From positions 372,001 to 436,000 of the forward strand of contig NZ_CP014845.1 in NCBI RefSeq assembly GCF_001598055.1: a stretch of 64,000 bases of DNA. The letters are read 5' to 3'. Shown here one piece after another: positions 42,861-51,255 of the stretch. Numbering within the stretch: position 1 is the stretch's first letter; every line of letters starts with the position of its first letter. The notes beneath the pieces are model-generated. The model was not told where the DNA came from and made no database searches. It was given only the letters and a program-made list of their open reading frames with translations. The translations under genes were made by a program, and so were the position numbers. The stretch comes from Cupriavidus nantongensis (GTDB lineage Bacteria > Pseudomonadota > Gammaproteobacteria > Burkholderiales > Burkholderiaceae).

Positions 42861-44039
42861 TCAGTGGTGCAGCATTGGATAAACGGCCAGGCCGATCACT
42901 GCGGCACCGCTGATGATGACCGGCTCAGGCAGCTTCTTGAACTTCAGCAATAGTGCGACCGTGACCAGCGCCAGCAGCAGGGTGGGACCATCGACGATCG
43001 AACGCTTGGCCAGCACGATCACGGCCCCGGTAATCGCGCCGATCGCCGCCGCAGTGACGCCGTCGACAAAGGCGAGGATGGCGGGAAGCTTGCCGTATTT
43101 CTTGAAGTATGGGGCGGGCAGTATCGTGAACAGGTAGCACGGCAGGAAGGTGGCCAATGCCGCCACACAGGCCCCGGGCAGTCCGGCTACCAGATAGCCG
43201 ATGAATCCCACCGTGATGACCACGGGGCCGGGAGTGATCATGGCCACGGCCACCGCATCGACGAATTGCTTTTCGTTGAGCCAGTGGTATTCCGTTACCA
43301 CGCCGCCGTAGAGAAACGGCACGATCGCAAGGCCCGAGCCGAATACAAAGGCGCCCGCCTTGGCAAAGAACACGCCGAGCTGTGACAGCAGCGGCCAGTC
43401 GAGCGTGCTGAACAACCCGCTTGCCGCCGGCATCTGCGTGGCTGCCAGCGCATTCGCGCCGCTTTGGCGCAGCCACTTCGGGGGTGCGCGCCAGAACCAG
43501 ACCACTACGCCGGCGGCGAGAAACAGCCAGGCGATCTCGGATTCCGTGATGACGGTCACGGCAGCCAGCGTCAGGTAGATTGCCCACAACAGCTTGTCGC
43601 GGCCAACGCTCTTGGTGGTCAGCTTATAGGCGCTGATGGCAATGATGCCGATGACGGCGGCGCCCACCCCATAGAACACTGACTGCATCCAGGTCAGTCC
43701 GCCAAAACGGACATAAGCCCAGCCCAATCCCAGCACCATGAGAAAGGACGGCAGCACGAATGCCAGGCCGACCAGCGTTGCGCCCCGGATGCGGTAATGC
43801 ACGTAGCCGAGATAAATGGCCAGTTGCGCGGCCAGCGGGCCTGGTGCCAGTTGCGCCAGCGCCAGGCCTTCCTTGTAGTCGCCATCGGTGATCCAGCCGC
43901 GCCGCTCCACCAGGTCGCGGTGCATATAGCCGGCCAGTGCTACGGGGCCGCCGAAGCCCAGGGTCCCCAACCGAAGGAAATAGGCCACCATCTGCCAGAG
44001 CGTATAGGTGGGACGATCAGTGCCTTGCTGTGGTGCCAT
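42861..44039 (-). CDS. chrA: Chromate transporter ChrA
   Basis: 392 residues, the size of the two-domain (long-chain) CHR family. Both halves carry family motifs: FLRLGTLGFGGPVALAGY with LAQLAPGPLAAQLAIYLG in the first, and AFVFGSGLAIVPFLYGG with AMITPGPVVITVGFIGYL in the second. It exports chromate across the inner membrane. It starts 18 nt after the chrB stop in a two-gene operon. The gene stands 260 bp from the next minus-strand gene. Confidence 0.94.
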   Translation of the reverse strand: MAPQQGTDRPTYTLWQMVAYFLRLGTLGFGGPVALAGYMHRDLVERRGWITDGDYKEGLALAQLAPGPLAAQLAIYLGYVHYRIRGATLVGLAFVLPSFLMVLGLGWAYVRFGGLTWMQSVFYGVGAAVIGIIAISAYKLTTKSVGRDKLLWAIYLTLAAVTVITESEIAWLFLAAGVVVWFWRAPPKWLRQSGANALAATQMPAASGLFSTLDWPLLSQLGVFFAKAGAFVFGSGLAIVPFLYGGVVTEYHWLNEKQFVDAVAVAMITPGPVVITVGFIGYLVAGLPGACVAALATFLPCYLFTILPAPYFKKYGKLPAILAFVDGVTAAAIGAITGAVIVLAKRSIVDGPTLLLALVTVALLLKFKKLPEPVIISGAAVIGLAVYPMLHH

Positions 44040-44057
44040 GGTTTTGGAAGGATCGAT

Positions 44058-45020
44058 TCAGGGTCTTTTGTTGGCTGAAAAATGCGCATAGAGCGAATCC
44101 AGCACCGAGCTGATTTCCGCGAGCAATGCGTCGTCATCCTCCAGCCGCGCTCGCGCGCCGGCCAGCACGGCTTCGAAACCGCTGGCTTCCGGCACCGAGA
44201 TACCACCTATGTCCAGTGCATGAACGATTCTGGCTAGTCGGCTGAGTCCCCGGTCAGCCTCGAGTCCAAAGCTAGCCAGCAGCACTTCAAAGGAAACGCG
44301 ATCGCCCACATGCGTAAAGGTCGCCCCGTCGAAGTCGAAGCCCAGTGCATCGTCCGGGCAATCGGCGGGGCTTTCCAGCCAGAGGAACCGTGCATGCGGA
44401 TCGATGAAGCGCCGGATCAGCCAGGCGCTGGCCACGCGATCCGCCCACAGGTGGCGGCGCGTGGCCCACCGCCGTCCCTGATATTGCGCGGCATCGCGGC
44501 GCGGGATCGTACGTGTGAGCGGCTGCGGCTCGCCTGGCGACTGAATGGCCTCGATGGCCCGGCTGAAGTCATTCCATTTCGCTTCCGCGCGGCGCGACGC
44601 CTGATTGGGAAAAAAGTCGATCCGGCGGATCGCTTCATAGGCGCGCTCATGGCGGCGCAGCAGTCGATTCAGTTCGGCGCCGTTCTGGTCGGAAAGCGCC
44701 TCAAGTGCTTCGGTCAGCGCGGCCTGCAGTTCTTCATAGTCAGCGCTGCGGTCGAATAAGGCGCGGAACGCGATCTCTTCGTCCGGAGTTCCGGCACTGA
44801 CTTGCAGCAGCCAGGCTTGGCCGTTTTCCTGCCGGGTTTCGTCAGCCAGCTGGCGCAACTGGCCCACCTGCTCCACGCCCGCGGGCAAAAGATAGGCACC
44901 GTCACGCAGCGCGGCGCAACCCATATTCTTAACCGCACGCCAGATACGCATGCGCGCGGTCGCGCCGGACGTAGGAAGCGTGACGATCAGCAGTGCCCAG
45001 GATGGAGTGGTTGCGGTCAT
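44058..45020 (-). CDS. chrB: Chromate resistance regulator ChrB
   Basis: 320 residues. The N-terminal half (SWALLIVTLPTSGATARMRI, WRAVKNMGCAALRDGAYLLP) and the C-terminal ChrB domain (WATRRHLWADRVASAWLIRR, FIDPHARFLWLE) match ChrB proteins, which sense chromate and control chrA. It precedes chrA in one operon. The ATG at 45020 lies at the predicted transcription start with no ribosome binding site, so the mRNA may be leaderless. An 18-bp dyad sits just upstream of the -35 box. Confidence 0.93.
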   Translation of the reverse strand: MTATTPSWALLIVTLPTSGATARMRIWRAVKNMGCAALRDGAYLLPAGVEQVGQLRQLADETRQENGQAWLLQVSAGTPDEEIAFRALFDRSADYEELQAALTEALEALSDQNGAELNRLLRRHERAYEAIRRIDFFPNQASRRAEAKWNDFSRAIEAIQSPGEPQPLTRTIPRRDAAQYQGRRWATRRHLWADRVASAWLIRRFIDPHARFLWLESPADCPDDALGFDFDGATFTHVGDRVSFEVLLASFGLEADRGLSRLARIVHALDIGGISVPEASGFEAVLAGARARLEDDDALLAEISSVLDSLYAHFSANKRP

Positions 45021-45026
45021 GGGCGG

Positions 45027-45055
45027 ATGTTAGAAGCCCATAACGGGTATTTCAA
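45027..45055 (-). promoter_or_regulatory. chrBA promoter
   Basis: On the minus strand TTGAAA (45055-45050) and TAACAT (45032-45027) are separated by 17 bp. The expected start of transcription falls at about 45020, the first base of the chrB ATG. Confidence 0.65.
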
Positions 45056-45057
45056 TG

Positions 45058-45075
45058 TTGTAGAGGTCTCTACAA
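45058..45075. promoter_or_regulatory. chrBA operator candidate
   Basis: TTGTAGAG and CTCTACAA form perfect 8-bp arms around GT, immediately upstream of the chrBA -35 box. It is a plausible binding site for ChrB or another chromate-responsive regulator. Confidence 0.5.
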
Positions 45076-45148
45076 AAAAAGCCTTTCCGGTCACATCGGA
45101 TATTGGCCGAGTGCTTGCCACAAGACTGGTGCGGAGAAACGGGGCCAG

Positions 45149-45367
45149 CATCCAAGCCGGAACGACCTGCCCAATCTGTTCAATCCGTTTTCACCACCAG
45201 ATAGCAGATGGGGACCGGCTCGGCCGTCCATCAGCTACGCGCTGGTCGAGCGCTATGGCGGCCGCATTGCCGTGGAAAGTACAGTCGGGCAGGGCGCGAA
45301 GCTTATCGTCTCGTTGCGCGAAGGCGTGGCCGCGGCAGCGGCAGAGCCGGATGACCGGTGGTCATAA
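45149..45367 (+). pseudogene. 3' remnant of a sensor histidine kinase
   Basis: The frame ending at the TAA 45365-45367 contains SISYALVERYGGRIAVESTV, then GQGAKLIVSLREG, the end of an HATPase domain. Just before, LPNLFNPFSPPD matches the expected LFxPFFTT motif only if single bases are restored, and the glycine box GTGLGLS appears as GPARPS. So the fragment carries small frameshifting lesions as well as loss of everything upstream. It is convergent with the DUF1484 gene, overlapping it by 6 bp. Confidence 0.65.
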
Positions 45368-45592
45368 CGACTCAGCCTCAGGCTGCAACGCCTCGGCCAT
45401 CTGATCCACCTGCATCTTGATCATCGCCAGCAGGCAATGGACGCCGTGGCATCCCTCGGACCGTTCGCTTTCCACTTCCAGCAGCGACAGGACGCTATCC
45501 AGGCCGGCCTGAATCCGGTCGAGCGATTCCAGGGTTTCCGCCGGAATGCCGATGAAGATGGTTTCGTGCTGCGGATGAGGTTTCTCGTGCAT
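45362..45592 (-). CDS. DUF1484 family protein
   Basis: 76 residues from ATG 45592, preceded by AGGAGAA. The core LDRIQAGLDSVLSLLEVESE followed by GCHGVHCLLAMIKMQVDQM matches DUF1484 proteins of Ralstonia/Cupriavidus-type bacteria, helical proteins of unknown function with a Cys-His-Cys pattern. No signal peptide. It stands alone. Confidence 0.75.
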   Translation of the reverse strand: MHEKPHPQHETIFIGIPAETLESLDRIQAGLDSVLSLLEVESERSEGCHGVHCLLAMIKMQVDQMAEALQPEAESL

Positions 45593-46184
45593 TGCGTTCT
45601 CCTGTAGAAGGTTGGAGACCCGCCTGATGCAAACAGTAGAGGGTGGCGGGCCTGACAGCGGGGGTCGAAAAACCGGATCATCAACGAAGCCCGGCCAGCC
45701 TTCCGGCTGCCCCGCCCGGCCCGCCATAGAGGAACAATGCGCGCGCGTGCGTGTGGGGATGGTCGCCTGAGCGACCATCCGTTGATGATATGCGGGTTTC
45801 GACTCCCGATCACCGTTGTTTCGGTGATGGGCTTAGTTTTGCTTTTTCGGTGGAGGATGGCGATCAGACGATTCGCAATTTTTCTATGGGGCCGTGCGGA
45901 AGCGAGGTCTCGGCCGCAGCTTGTTTGGCGCTGCAGGTGACTTTGGTCGTTGCTGTTGATGTGTCGACCGGCCGAGATCGACCCTTCTCAGCCATCCCAG
46001 GTTCGCTATGATCTGGCGGCTTCTTGGCATAGGACGGCCATTGGAGACTCGCCGACGATGCTCGTCGAAGTCCGTCAGGACGCATTGCACATCTGATCTA
46101 GCCATCCATGCGAGCTTCCCCCGCTCGTCTGCAGGGCCACGCGCCAAGTCGGGAAAATCTGTTGGGGGACTGCCTAAGATGACA
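45593..46184. other. Gene-poor stretch between DUF1484 and the decarboxylase-like gene
   Basis: About 590 bp. Several ORFs of 60-90 codons occur in both strands, but none has convincing codon bias, a ribosome binding site or recognisable sequence. The composition is less GC-rich than the flanks. It is probably decayed sequence on the edge of the gene-fragment cluster at 45149-47868. Confidence 0.5.
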
Positions 46185-46229
46185 AGAATAAAAGGCGGTA
46201 GCCCCCAGACTTGCCTGTGTGGGGCTACC
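46185..46229 (-). terminator. Rho-independent terminator of the decarboxylase-like gene
   Basis: Read on the minus strand, GGTAGCCCC (46229-46221) pairs perfectly with GGGGCTACC (46205-46197) and is followed by GCC and the T-rich TTTTATTCTTG. It lies 27 bp after the stop at 46256. Confidence 0.85.
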
Positions 46230-46255
46230 GGCGTCGACGCGACGACAAGAAGGGC

Positions 46256-47134
46256 TCACAGCGGCTTGGGGGAGTAGAGTGCGCTTTGGAATTCCGGCAC
46301 GTACTCGTACTTGACCATCTTGCCAAGGTTCAGGGACTTGATGAACGTCGATAGACTCCCTTCAGTCAGGCTGAGGCTTACCGCCTCCGCACTTGTGCTG
46401 GAGGCATGGCTGAGCTGACGGGAAGTTGCATAGCCCGTGGTCAATTGCCCTTGCTGATCGACATTGGTAAAGCTATTGGTCACCATGGAGACCTTGCTCG
46501 AAAGATTGGCCAGCTTCCTGGTTTCCATGGTGACATCGACTTTGCCCGTCTCACTGTCAAAGATCTCGACGACAACCGACTTGTCGGTCTCGCGGTAGTT
46601 GATGCCCGTCAGCCATTTCGGCAGGTTGTAGCCAACCACACCACGCACCCTGGCGAGTTCGGTATTGACCGGAAGCTTTAGCACGTAGCCCCAGAAGTTG
46701 TTCGACATCGCCTGACTCATCAAGGTGAGCGGCCCAAAACTGGAGCTGCCCGGCCGATTCGTGATGACGGAGAGACCAATCTCGTTGTAGCTGTCGTTGT
46801 CGCAATAGTCATAGGCGTAGGCAGTGAGTGCGACAAGGCCTCGGCCCGGCCAGACCTGCAGCGGTTGGAGCTTCTCCAGGACTTGGGCAGGCATCAATTC
46901 CCGAAGCTTGTTCAAGTCCGCGGTGAAGATCACCGTCACCCTTCTGTTCTTGTAGTAGAAGTTTGGCGAATAGGATTCAAAGCCAATATCCACCTTCTCC
47001 TTCTTGAGCCCTTTAAACCAACCCAAGTCAACGTCCGGAGCTTCAGAGGCAATGACGGAAAGGGGAGGGTTGGAGCGATAGCGGTCAACGTCATCCTCGC
47101 CATGCCGAGGGTGGAGATGGGACAGGGCATCCAC
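46256..47134 (-). CDS. Acetoacetate decarboxylase family protein, 5' end probably replaced
   Basis: 292 residues as an open frame. The body reads as the acetoacetate decarboxylase fold: DIGFESYSPNFYYKNRRVTV, FGPLTLMSQAMSNNFWGYVL, and YNLPKWLTGINYRET, in which the Lys after LP is in the place of the Schiff-base lysine. Base composition is clearly lower in GC than the neighbours. The only ATG (47134) lies inside the antisense of the molybdenum-hydroxylase relic and has no ribosome binding site; roughly the first 18 codons (MDALSHLHPRHGEDD) come from that relic. The native start was therefore probably lost in the rearrangement, and the gene may be 5'-truncated. It ends in a good terminator. Confidence 0.7.
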   Translation of the reverse strand: MDALSHLHPRHGEDDVDRYRSNPPLSVIASEAPDVDLGWFKGLKKEKVDIGFESYSPNFYYKNRRVTVIFTADLNKLRELMPAQVLEKLQPLQVWPGRGLVALTAYAYDYCDNDSYNEIGLSVITNRPGSSSFGPLTLMSQAMSNNFWGYVLKLPVNTELARVRGVVGYNLPKWLTGINYRETDKSVVVEIFDSETGKVDVTMETRKLANLSSKVSMVTNSFTNVDQQGQLTTGYATSRQLSHASSTSAEAVSLSLTEGSLSTFIKSLNLGKMVKYEYVPEFQSALYSPKPL

Positions 47135-47550
47135 ACCGCGCTGTCGATGCTGGCCGCCGAGGAACTCGATATGCCGCTGACGCGGGTGAGCATCGAGTCG
47201 TCACCCATCGAGCGGATCTATGGCAATGTCGTGACGATGGGCGACAGCTCGCTGCCGCTGCATCCGGACGATGCCGACAAGAGCTGGGCGCGCGCACTGC
47301 ACTGGATCATGGCCAAGAGCGCGCGAGAGATCGGCCTCATCATCACCGGCGCCAGCAGCAGCGTGGCCGACGGCTGGCAACCAGTGCGTGAGGCCGCCGC
47401 GACCGCGCGCGCCAGCTTGGTGGAGGCTGCTGCGCGCGAATGGGGCGTGCAGGCGGCACAGGTGACGGTGCGGGAAGGCCAGCTCATTGGCCCGGGCGGC
47501 AAGCAGATGCCTTTCTCCGCGGTCGCGCGGAAAGCGCGCGACATTGCGCC
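47084..47550 (+). pseudogene. N-terminal fragment of a molybdenum hydroxylase large subunit (IorB-like)
   Basis: In one frame: AVNVILAMPRVEMGQGIHTA, then [40 protein letters not shown] and [20 protein letters not shown]. These match the isoquinoline 1-oxidoreductase/aldehyde dehydrogenase beta-subunit family. There is no start codon region with a ribosome binding site, and homology ends near 47550, where the sequence becomes the antisense of another part of the same family. Not functional. Confidence 0.75.
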
Positions 47551-47697
47551 GCCATCGTGGCGGATGTCATCTTCGCGCGACCAGATCACTTGTACCGGGC
47601 GGCCCTCGGTCCTGGTGGCGATCGACACGGCCTGGCCGATGAAGTCCGACTCCAGCCGCCGTCCGAATCCGCCGCCAATGAGCGGGATGTCGCGGGC
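47551..47697 (-). pseudogene. Inverted middle fragment of the same molybdenum hydroxylase family
   Basis: On the minus strand: [20 protein letters not shown], then [20 protein letters not shown] and REDDIRHD. This is the conserved GGGFGRR and SREDD region of IorB-like subunits, which in an intact gene follows the N-terminal part on the same strand. Here it is inverted relative to the fragment at 47084, so an inversion or a join of two pieces occurred. Confidence 0.75.
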
Positions 47698-47698
47698 A

Positions 47699-47868
47699 TG
47701 CCGATCCTCGAGGCGTACAAGGCCAAGACCATCATCGTCAACAAGCGCTCGATGGCCGCCGGCTACGCCGGCCTGGACAACGAGCTGTTCTACATGGACA
47801 AGACCATGATGGTGTTCGGCGACGCCAAGAAGGTGGTCGAGGACATGTTCAAGGCGGTCGAGGCATAA
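47699..47868 (+). pseudogene. pntB: 3' fragment of pntB (NAD(P) transhydrogenase beta subunit)
   Basis: The frame [20 protein letters not shown], then [20 protein letters not shown] and [16 protein letters not shown] ends at TAA 47866-47868. This is the conserved C-terminal NADP-binding end of PntB. All upstream sequence is missing. A normal terminator follows at 47926, which suggests the native 3' end was kept. Confidence 0.8.
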
Positions 47869-47925
47869 CCCATGACGCATGGGGTGAAGGCGTCTACGTT
47901 CTATAGCGGCATCCCCATGTTCTGC

Positions 47926-47955
47926 ATGCCCGCGCTTGCAGGCATCTTTTATTTT
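47926..47955 (+). terminator. Terminator after the pntB fragment
   Basis: ATGCC and GC pair with GC and GGCAT around loop GCTT with one mismatch, followed by CTTTTATTTT. Confidence 0.75.
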
Positions 47956-48072
47956 GATGACCAGTGTTATTATAAATAGACTGAGAACAAGGCTGCGCAG
48001 TCTGACCTGCTCGCTACCGGAACGCCCGGGTAGCGGGGAGATCGCTACGGACTGCCGGGGAGGATGATCGAC

Positions 48073-48999
48073 ATGAGCACGGCTTTCAGCAATTCCGGCA
48101 TGCAGGGACGCATCCAGCGCATGGATTTCGGACGCGTTTCGGTCTACTTCGGCGAGAAGAACGGCAAGTACCCCGACGGAAACCAGGTATTGATACGGGG
48201 CTCGGAGACTCGCGCTGCGTTCGACACGCCGCTTGTCGCGAATCATATCGGTCCCGAGTTCGATGCGACCGAGTTGGTGGTGATGGGCCATGTGCATGAG
48301 GACCATATGGCCGGGTTGCATCGTCTGCCGCATGCATCGGTTTATGTGCACGAAGGCGACTTGCCGGCGGCAAGGAGCTGGGATGGCATGGTCGCCGCTT
48401 TCGGTAATGCGGCGTACGCATCGGAGACCCTTCTCAAGTTTCAGCGCGAGTTCTTTTATGCGCCGCGGCCCGATGCCCAAGGCTACGTGGACGGTGCGTG
48501 CTGGGATCTGGGGCAGACCGGCATTCGCGCTTTTCACCTGCCAGGGCACACCGCGGGCCATACCGTTCTCCTGGTGGAGCCAGAGGGTGTGGCTTTCACG
48601 GGCGACATCGACCTGACCGGATTCGGGCCCTACTATGGCGACGCGGGGTCCAGCCTGGCGGACTTCCGGCGCAGCCTGGCACGGCTGCCCGAGGTTCCGG
48701 CCAAGGTGTGGGTTACGTCCCATCATCGCGGCGTCTATACCGATCGTGAGCACTTCCTGCGCGATCTCGCTGCCTATGCGGCCAAGCTGGACCAACGCGA
48801 ACAGCGCCTGCTGACCTTGCTGCGCGAATCGCCAAGGACACTGGCGCAACTGGTCGACCTGCGGCTGCTGTATCCGCCGGGCTTTCACGGCTCATGGGTA
48901 GTCAATGCCGAGACCCGTACGATTTCCCAGCATCTGGCGGAGCTGCTGACGGACGGGCGGGTTGAGGTGAACGAAGACGGCGTCTACCGGGTGAGTTGA
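48073..48999 (+). CDS. MBL-fold metallo-hydrolase
   Basis: 308 residues from ATG 48073. GGGGAGG at 48057-48063 is 9 nt from this ATG but abuts the in-frame ATG at 48064, so the later start is preferred. Zinc residues appear in MGHVHEDHMAGLH, in LPGHTAGHTVLLVEPEG and in FTGDIDLTGFGPYYG. A C-terminal helical part (LLTLLRESPRTLAQLVDLRL) resembles the winged-helix tail of lactamase_B-like hydrolases. It is a single gene next to the porin/TetR group. The substrate is unknown. Confidence 0.88.
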   Translation: MSTAFSNSGMQGRIQRMDFGRVSVYFGEKNGKYPDGNQVLIRGSETRAAFDTPLVANHIGPEFDATELVVMGHVHEDHMAGLHRLPHASVYVHEGDLPAARSWDGMVAAFGNAAYASETLLKFQREFFYAPRPDAQGYVDGACWDLGQTGIRAFHLPGHTAGHTVLLVEPEGVAFTGDIDLTGFGPYYGDAGSSLADFRRSLARLPEVPAKVWVTSHHRGVYTDREHFLRDLAAYAAKLDQREQRLLTLLRESPRTLAQLVDLRLLYPPGFHGSWVVNAETRTISQHLAELLTDGRVEVNEDGVYRVS

Positions 49000-49107
49000 G
49001 ATACCAGGAGGGCCACTTCGGTAGCGGCCCCCTTGCATCATGTCGCGATGCGGATCGCTGAAGCTGCCCGCATCGGGATTGCACCGGATTGATGATATCC
49101 GTCGCGC

Positions 49108-50322
49108 TCAGAAGTTGTGGCGGATGCCCAGTGCGACGCCGAACATGCTGTCCTTGCCGGCAGCGGGCTGATAGCCGTTGTTGAATGCAATGGAAGCGGT
49201 GTCCAGGCACAGGCCGGCATTCTTTGCGTAAGCGGTGGTCAAGTACAGGTCCGTACGCTTGGAGAGACGGTAGTCGGCGATGAACATCAACTGTCTCGGA
49301 TTGCCGGCAGGCCTTAGCGCCGGCAAGGTCGAGGACCGGAACGTCTGATAGTAGTAGTCCAGCGTCAGGCTCAGCGCAGACGTCATCTCGTAGTAGACGC
49401 CGGCCCAGTACAAGTTGTCGCGCGTCAGGGTCTGCCCCGGCGCAGTCGACATGCCCCAGCGGTATCCAGTCATGAAGATCGCTGGACCGATGGCGTAGCT
49501 GGCTGCTGCGGCGGCCTTCTTGAATGTGCCGGTACCGGCGAAACCGCCATTGCCGATGATGCTCGGATTCACCTGGTCGTAGGTGACGGTGGCACTGAAC
49601 GGCCCAGCCGCATAGGAGGCCCGGGCGCCAAAGCCGGTATCGCGGCGAAACTGGCCGGGAACCTCGCCCGAGCCACCCAGGCGGCTGAGGTCCAAGGTGC
49701 CGCTGCTACCGCCGGTGCCAAAGCTCCAATGGGCCCCGACGCTGACCGGCCCGAAGGTGCCCGAATATTTGACGGTGTTGTCCTCGCGGTATACCGGTCC
49801 GATCTGGGCGATCACCGGCTCATACAGGCTCGACATCGCCGCTGGCGAGAAGTTGGCCAGTGCCTCCAGCATCGAGGTGTATTGGCGACCGAAGGTGATC
49901 TTGCCGTAGGTGGCGCTCTGCAGGCCGACAAACGCCTGCCGGCCAAACAGGCGACCGCCTTGCTGCATGGTGCCATCGTCTCCGCCGATGCCGCTTTCCA
50001 GCACGAAGACGCTGCTCAGTCCGTTGCCGAGGTCTTCCACGCCGCGTAGCCCCCAACGCGAACCCGACAGACCTTCGCCGTTCAGTGCGTATCGATTGGC
50101 CGAACCGCTGCCGGCGCTCTTGAAGTTGGTGTCGAATTCCAGGTTGGTGTCGAGCGTACCGTACAACGTGACTGATGACTGGGCGTGTGCCGCGCCTGCG
50201 AAGACACCAATTGCTGCCAGTGCGACAACGGGGGCCTTGCCCCAGTCGCGCACCAGTTTGCTCGGCACCGCCGTGACCACAGCCCCACCCTTGTTCGAGG
50301 CATCGCGCCTGAATGCATCCAT
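49108..50322 (-). CDS. Outer-membrane porin (Gram-negative porin, OmpC-like beta-barrel)
   Basis: 404 residues from ATG 50322, with AAGGAG 7 nt upstream. A signal peptide ends in GVFAGAAHA before QSSVTLYGTLDTNLEF, the first strand typical of Burkholderia-type porins. The eyelet region REDNTVKYSG, the LSKRTDLYLTTAYAKN strand and the final GIRHNF, ending in Phe, are all present. It allows diffusion of small solutes. It diverges from the TetR gene across a 26-bp operator and is very similar to the porin at 60760. The link to the amine-oxidase operon is through that operator. Confidence 0.93.
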   Translation of the reverse strand: MDAFRRDASNKGGAVVTAVPSKLVRDWGKAPVVALAAIGVFAGAAHAQSSVTLYGTLDTNLEFDTNFKSAGSGSANRYALNGEGLSGSRWGLRGVEDLGNGLSSVFVLESGIGGDDGTMQQGGRLFGRQAFVGLQSATYGKITFGRQYTSMLEALANFSPAAMSSLYEPVIAQIGPVYREDNTVKYSGTFGPVSVGAHWSFGTGGSSGTLDLSRLGGSGEVPGQFRRDTGFGARASYAAGPFSATVTYDQVNPSIIGNGGFAGTGTFKKAAAAASYAIGPAIFMTGYRWGMSTAPGQTLTRDNLYWAGVYYEMTSALSLTLDYYYQTFRSSTLPALRPAGNPRQLMFIADYRLSKRTDLYLTTAYAKNAGLCLDTASIAFNNGYQPAAGKDSMFGVALGIRHNF

Positions 50323-50419
50323 CAACGATCTCCTTGTTTGTCAGTTGCCTGGCGGCCGGATGCAGCGCATCGGCCGCGCACTCGTCCTGAAACGTGTCGG
50401 CGATTCGCGCAAATCGTGA

Positions 50420-50445
50420 TTTAGCATAACGGGCGTAATGTTAAA
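50420..50445. promoter_or_regulatory. TetR operator candidate 1
   Basis: Half-sites TTTAGCATAAC (50420-50430) and GTAATGTTAAA (50435-50445) form an imperfect 26-bp inverted repeat in the gap between the divergent porin and TetR genes. It agrees at 21 of 26 positions with the site at 56913. Confidence 0.65.
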
Positions 50446-50555
50446 TAAAAAGGCCGGGTATTCCCTGCGTGGGCGGTACCATGAGCAAGCACAGGTAAAA
50501 CATAACGATGATTCTGTAAAATCATGCATCTGGCGGATAACCAGGCGGGCCGCCA

Positions 50556-51248
50556 GTGGTCGAAATGCTCAAGAGACAGAACAAGACAATGGAAAGCGAC
50601 GACGATATCGAGCAGGTCTCAACCCGGGGTCGTCCGGTCGGCGACCGCGAAGCGAAGCGCAAGGAGTTGCTGCGCGCGGCATCAACTGTGATCGCACAGG
50701 AGGGCTATGCCAACGCATCGCTGCGCAAGGTTGCGAAGCATGCGGGCTACACCACCGGCGCGGTGACCTATTACTTCGCAAACAAGGAAGAGCTGGTGGT
50801 GGCGCTGATGGAAAGCGCATTCGACCGGTTCGACGCGATGCTGGAGTCGGCCCGGGAAAGCGGCGACATCCTCGCGCCGTTCGAAAGCTGGATCAGGCTG
50901 ACCGACCGCAGCACGAGGTTTTGGCCGGCGACATCGGAATTGCTGGCGCAGGGACGACACGAGCCTGCGTTTGCGGAAGTCATCACCAGGCGCTACGCAC
51001 GCTATCGTCGCCTGCTTGCTGCCATAGTCAAGGACGCGCAGGAACGGGGGACGGTCCGCAACGATATTCCCGCGGACATCCTCACTGACCAGCTCGTTGC
51101 CATGGGGGATGGGTGGATGATGATGTACCCGATCGAACCCAAGCGATTCACGCCCAAGCGAATGCGGGCGCTGATCGATGCCCTGGCGGTGCTGGTTGCG
51201 CCCGCGCCGGGTGAGCAGAAGTCTGGCGGACGGGCGACGCGCGCATAG
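50556..51248 (+). CDS. TetR family regulator of the amine-oxidase regulon
   Basis: Up to 230 residues from GTG 50556; ATGs at 50565 and 50589 are alternatives, and no start has a strong ribosome binding site (AGGCGGG precedes the GTG). The HTH is ANASLRKVAKHAGYTTGAVT then YYFANKEELVVAL, followed by a helical ligand domain. It is divergent from the porin gene and convergent, 7 bp apart, with the last gene of the five-gene operon. Two near-identical 26-bp operators, one in its own promoter region and one before the operon at 56913, indicate that it represses both. Confidence 0.9.
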   Translation: MVEMLKRQNKTMESDDDIEQVSTRGRPVGDREAKRKELLRAASTVIAQEGYANASLRKVAKHAGYTTGAVTYYFANKEELVVALMESAFDRFDAMLESARESGDILAPFESWIRLTDRSTRFWPATSELLAQGRHEPAFAEVITRRYARYRRLLAAIVKDAQERGTVRNDIPADILTDQLVAMGDGWMMMYPIEPKRFTPKRMRALIDALAVLVAPAPGEQKSGGRATRA

Positions 51249-51255
51249 CACGGGA

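Noticed and set aside
45884..46147. 87-codon minus-strand ORF in the gene-poor stretch
   Set aside because: Arg/Pro-rich, no ribosome binding site, no family; sequence context is decayed.
47951..47976. Calling a definite third TetR operator
   Set aside because: Only the right half matches well; kept as a low-interest observation, not as a feature.
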